From positions 83,152,802 to 83,216,801 of the forward strand of contig OZ010581.1 of assembly GCA_963932145.1 (NCBI GenBank): a stretch of 64,000 bases of DNA. Reading direction: 5' to 3'. Each line of letters begins with the position of its first letter. Positions within the stretch are counted from its first letter, which is position 1. Source of the stretch: Acanthosepion lycidas. Taxonomy: Eukaryota > Mollusca > Cephalopoda > Sepiida > Sepiidae. Shown here piece after piece: positions 60,483 through 64,000 of the stretch. The notes under the pieces are model-generated. The model worked only from the letters and a program-made list of their open reading frames with translations. It did no database searches and was not told where the DNA came from. Both the position numbers and the translations under genes were made by a program.

Positions 60483-61135
60483 GCAATTCACACCAAGCAA
60501 GGCAGGAGTGCCACTAGCATGCAAGAGGTTACAAAGGATTGAGAACAAGAATAAAGAAGTGTGTTTGAGGAAAGGATGCAGAGAAGAATGGGGAACAAGA
60601 TCAGGGTGTCAGACGTCGATTGACATTACACTTGAATATTTGAAGATTATATCATCGGGGAAGCAAGTAAGGAGAAGGGAGTTCCACAGATGGGAAGTGT
60701 GAAAGAAAAAGAGATGGTTACATTAATCCGTTTTGACAGCAAAAGGGGGGGAGATGCCAGCCTGATAGCACATTTAAATTCATATAGTCCAGGAACCAGT
60801 GAAAGTAGCTCATCGGAACAGTTGCCATGAAAATATTTATAGAAGAGACAGAGAGAGGCCACAGCACATCTGTGGGATAGTGATTGCAGGCTAGATGCTA
60901 CATCAGAACCTATCATCTTGCATATTTGTCTCTGGATTTTGTCAAGGACCTCAAGACATACAGCAGGAACATCAGACCATATATGACAGCAATATTCCAT
61001 GCAAGGACGGATGGTTGATTTATAGATTTGAAGGATGGACTCAGACAAGAAAAACTTTCTGGCATGACACAGAGAGCCAGTAGATGAAGCCATTGATTCA
61101 ATGTATCTATTCCACCTCATGTCAGTGGGCAGTGT
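60483..61135 (-). mobile_element. LINE 3' fragment (best preserved C-terminal frame)
   Basis: The minus frame 61120-60647 reads MRWNRYIESMASSTGSLCHA, then LQIYKSTIRPCMEYCCHIW, VCLEVLDKIQRQICKMIG, then [20 protein letters not shown] and LLSLVPGLYEFKCAIRL. It then continues to the 3' tail TGGCACTCCTGCCTTGCTTG (ending about 60483). Only a few lesions, so it is a younger copy than the others. Confidence 0.85.
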
Positions 61136-61164
61136 GAGACCAAAAAAAGGACCTCCAATCTGTG

Positions 61165-61331
61165 GTTGACTGAGGTAGGAAATGGCTTGTAAACTTTAAT
61201 GCATCCAAAACAAAACTGCCCTCCTTTACCCACCACAGAGATCCCTTCTTGCCTCCCATCAGAATGACTGATTCCTAACTCCTTGAGAGCGCCTCATTAC
61301 GCCTGCTTGGTCTCACACTGCCCACTCACAT
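61165..61331 (+). mobile_element. Inverted 5' segment of the same LINE insertion
   Basis: Plus strand: WLTEVGNGL-type sequence, TCCAAAACAAAACTGCCCTC, then GGTCTCACACTGCCCACT at about 61308. That last stretch is also the first sequence of the minus-strand fragment at about 61120-61137, so the two parts meet head to head. Confidence 0.65.
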
Positions 61332-62522
61332 GATTTTGGTTGAAGCAGCCAAAACCCCGTGATAATCACGTATGAAGTAGTAGGGCCATGGTTCAGTTAT
61401 AACCAGCTGGATTTTTCTATATAAATGCATAGTTATGCTGAAGAAGAGAGAGACAGAAGAGAATTAGCCAGGTCAAGAGTTGGGCCAGAGACAGCGGAGA
61501 GTCGAGTTGGAGACTCAAGGAGAGAATGTAACGTCAGAGATTGGAATGAAGTGTCCACTAACATGTGCTGTTGATATAAGTACCGCTGCTTCTGCTACCA
61601 CGAATATTACTACTACTGTTACTACTGCTAAGGAGGAACGCCACTATAAACTTTAAGCCGCACACAGAAATCTTATTCCCCCATCGCAAGAATTGTATAT
61701 CGTTCTGAGACGATTTAACAAGTTAATTATAACACACTCTCTCTCTATCCAGAATCCAGTGTATGAGTTTTTACTTCAATTACTTTTCTTTTCTGAACCC
61801 ATTTCTTTTCTATACTATTCTTTTCTGCTACATAAAAGACATTAACAATTCAATCATTGAATAGTTGTTTGTCCTGCTTTCTGCAGATATTAATTTTTTT
61901 TTGCTGCATTCTAAATTTCTTAGCACAGACTCTCCAGCTGTGTCTACATCTTCAGTCAACCATGAATGGACGAACATCACTTCTTTCTGGATCAAACCAA
62001 AAACAACGTATGCAGGAAACAGGATTAAACAAGTGGACTGGTCGAATAATCTACGGATGCTCAGGGGACCTATGGCCACTCCCTTAAGTTCAATTAGGAC
62101 CGAGCAGACACCTTAACCCAGACAGTAAGACGTCAGAGGTTGAGGGGCCGGGTTAGACTGGTGCTGTGTTGACCAGGATAGACCCGTGGGAATTACCACG
62201 GCCATCTGAAAGAGGAGTGAAGGTTGCATTTGTTTTGTCCAGTCGAAACCAAGTAAGACCAGAAAGGACTCTAGTCTTCAGACTATATTGGTCTAAAAGG
62301 GACATAAGGAAGAAAAGAGAAGGAAGCAAAAGAAGGAGGAAAAAGAAACAAAACACGGAGCGGCAGACCTCTGGTAAGTCACTTTTTGGTTTCCTTTGTT
62401 CGCTCATTGCACTTTTGACTTTGTACGCAGTTGAAGCACTACCACTGTGTTAAGTATTTTTCCTTTCGTTCTGTCGTTAGTCTCTCTTCTCATGGGAAAG
62501 TGGTAGTTGACAAGATGCTAGG

Positions 62523-63407
62523 ATGAGCGTAGCAGGATCAGACACCACATATGACCTTGGGGACGTGGGAGTCCCCGAAATATCGATGGGTTTCAGGAGG
62601 CTGATAGATAGCTTGAAGCTACCTACTTATAAAGGAAACCCTGCAGACCTGCATGAATGGATTCTGTCCATTCAGAAGTAGGTGATATATGGCCTCTCAG
62701 ACCAAGAAATGATGCTCCTAGCTTATGACGCCACAGCGGGGCAGGTGTCCAAGTTCATAGTGGGGTGATACAAAGAAAACCCAGCCCAGATGTGGACAGA
62801 GGTTAAATCTGCTCTGGTGTGGCAATATGCAAGTGAGTGTATGGCCATTGAGGCAGTCAGGAAATTATTCCGGCTACAGCAGAAAGGAGAGACTAATGAG
62901 GAATTGGGGGAAAGAATCGCGGGGCTAATGGCGTTAGCTTTTCCGGAGTTGGTGACACAGGACAGTGGTCCTATTCAGGCCTTGTTGGCTGATGTGTATG
63001 TGGACGTGCTGAGTGACAGTGACCTGAAGCAGGGACCGGTCAGCCTGGCCACAGCCATAGAGGTGGCTCGGACCGGCAAACGACTCTGGCATAGAATAAG
63101 AGGGGGTGTAGGTAGGAAACCCCAGGGGGCCAAGGTAGTGATGAAAAAAAGGACCGGGAGTAGATCCAGATACGGGACCCGAAAAAAGAGGTGGAAGAGG
63201 ACTGGAAGGCTGAAGCAGTTCCCAATAGCAGAGCCTGGGATCTGCGTTATGGGTTTCACAAGCCTACACCAGGCCAATATGACTTGTGGTGAGTTCAGGC
63301 ACAAGGCTCAGTGGTGTACAGCAGAGGGAGACTGTAAACTGGGGATAAAGCAAGTTAATATGCTGGTGCCCCCTATCAAGAAGGAAAAGGGGTCCGGGAA
63401 ACGTTGA
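62523..63407 (+). pseudogene. LTR-element gag with two in-frame stops
   Basis: From ATG at 62523 the frame runs about 294 codons with stops at 62679-62681 and 62766-62768, otherwise open to 63407. The sequence includes LKLPTYKGNPADLHEWI, typical of retrotransposon capsid N-termini, and a LQQKGETNEELGERI-type capsid helix. A basic tail (GSRSRYGTRKKRWKR) leads towards the nucleocapsid. Confidence 0.75.
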
Positions 63408-63459
63408 TGGGCTACCCATGAAAAAGTAAGAGGCAGGGTGGCCCCAGTGCAAGTAAGAC

Positions 63460-63900
63460 CTCTGAGATGCTGGACATGTGGTGTGGTCAGGCACTTTTCA
63501 GCAAGTTGTAAGGAGTGAAGGTGTTGGTGCTGTGGAGGAGTGGGTCACCTGAGACAAACCTGTCCTCGGAGGAGAAAGATGGGCCACACCAAACGGAACA
63601 ACCCTAACTCAAATAGAGGGGAGAAATGGGTTGCTAGTCTGAAAAAAAGAGAGTCATCCAAGTTCTACCCTGCCCAGAAGGGCCCCTAGACAGAAATGGG
63701 AGCCCCTAGAAAAAGTTGAACTCCTGTCACCGACTCCCACGTCTCGGTTGTCGAGAAAGGGAGAGAACATATGGGAAGGAGAAAGGCACAGGTATACCAT
63801 TTGTTGAAGAGCCAGACTTCACCTGTAATGTGTCAATACTGGAGCTTCAATGTCACTGGTTAGCTCCAAGGTTGGGACTGAAAAAAAAAGCTTAGTCCCG
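63460..63900 (+). pseudogene. Nucleocapsid zinc knuckles and protease start of the LTR element
   Basis: In the next frame, CWTCGVVRHFSASC and CWCCGGVGHLRQTC are two CCHC knuckles separated by a stop codon. At 63832 the protease active-site loop reads VNTGASMSLVSS, with Asn in place of the catalytic Asp of D-T-G-A. That change alone would disable the enzyme. Confidence 0.75.
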
Positions 63901-64000
63901 TCGATCTACTAATAAGTCAGGCTGATAGTAGCAGGATGAGGATAGAAGGTATGACATGGCTACCTTTCTAGTTGGCAAGAACCAGAGGTAAACTTAAGGT

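Larger units (their letters stand above)
61332..64000 (+). mobile_element. Gypsy-like LTR retrotransposon, 5' part, runs off the window
   Basis: A GC-richer block. The 5' part (about 61332-62500) is non-coding with a TATA box (CTATATAAATGC at 61418) and probably includes the 5' LTR and leader. I could not fix the LTR boundary or the primer-binding site because the second LTR is outside. A gag frame (62523-63407), zinc knuckles (63469-63570) and an aspartic-protease site (63832-63880) follow in the usual order. Frames are broken by stops and a frameshift. The element lies right of MRPS35 and next to the inverted LINE. Confidence 0.75.

Noticed and set aside
61332..62500. Exact 5' LTR boundaries and primer-binding site
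   Set aside because: Only one terminus is in the window, so the LTR end cannot be proved; candidate TGG-starting sites are not decisive.
62153..63494. Minus-strand open frames over the LTR element
   Set aside because: Shadows of the gag frame on the opposite strand.
1..64000. CRISPR arrays, operons, ribosome-binding sites, prokaryotic terminators
   Set aside because: The window is eukaryotic; no regularly spaced repeats of CRISPR form were seen.

Overview
This is an animal (eukaryotic) genome window: AT-rich, intron-rich and full of old transposon remains. It holds parts of two protein-coding genes that converge on each other. The organism is most likely a mollusc and probably a cephalopod such as an octopus. 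That is an inference from the gene forms, the long introns, the abundant (TA)n arrays and the mix of jockey/CR1-like LINE, mariner, Tc1 and Penelope-like debris; no database search was possible.

Gene 1, plus strand, 3420-25158: an orthologue of NDNF (neuron-derived neurotrophic factor; Drosophila Nord), a secreted fibronectin-III-like signalling modulator. Three coding exons (3420-3634, 18031-18137, 23822-25158) join in phase to a predicted 552-residue protein with a signal peptide. Introns are about 14.4 and 5.7 kb. Gene 2, minus strand, 58840-39328: an orthologue of MRPS35 (mS35), a protein of the mitochondrial ribosomal small subunit. Six exons in phase give about 255 residues through the natural stop; the N-terminal exon(s) lie beyond the right edge or were not found. 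The two genes are tail to tail, about 14 kb apart.

Nearly everything else recognisable is mobile-element debris. At least nine fragments of one jockey/CR1-like LINE family recur (5.4, 6.7, 7.8, 18.5, 33, 36, 51.4, 56 and 60.5 kb). Other elements are a decayed Penelope-like element with RT and GIY-YIG parts (11.6-13.7 kb), two more GIY-YIG remnants (42.1 and 44.6 kb), a dead mariner (22.3-23.0 kb), Tc1 remains (27.7-28.6 and 47.7-48.1 kb), three short mariner-type MITEs resembling human MADE1, several foldback elements, a tRNA-derived SINE pair and a long-TIR element (53.6-55.6 kb). A GC-richer Gypsy-like LTR retrotransposon, broken by in-frame stops, occupies about 61.33 kb to the right edge.

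I found no new operational system such as a defence locus, CRISPR array or toxin cassette. The most interesting material is structural: nested and inverted insertions with readable target-site duplications, 298-bp near-identical direct repeats that bracket an MRPS35 exon, a SINE pair that has lost opposite halves of its promoter, and long inverted repeats in introns that could be dsRNA substrates for RNA editing if transcribed.
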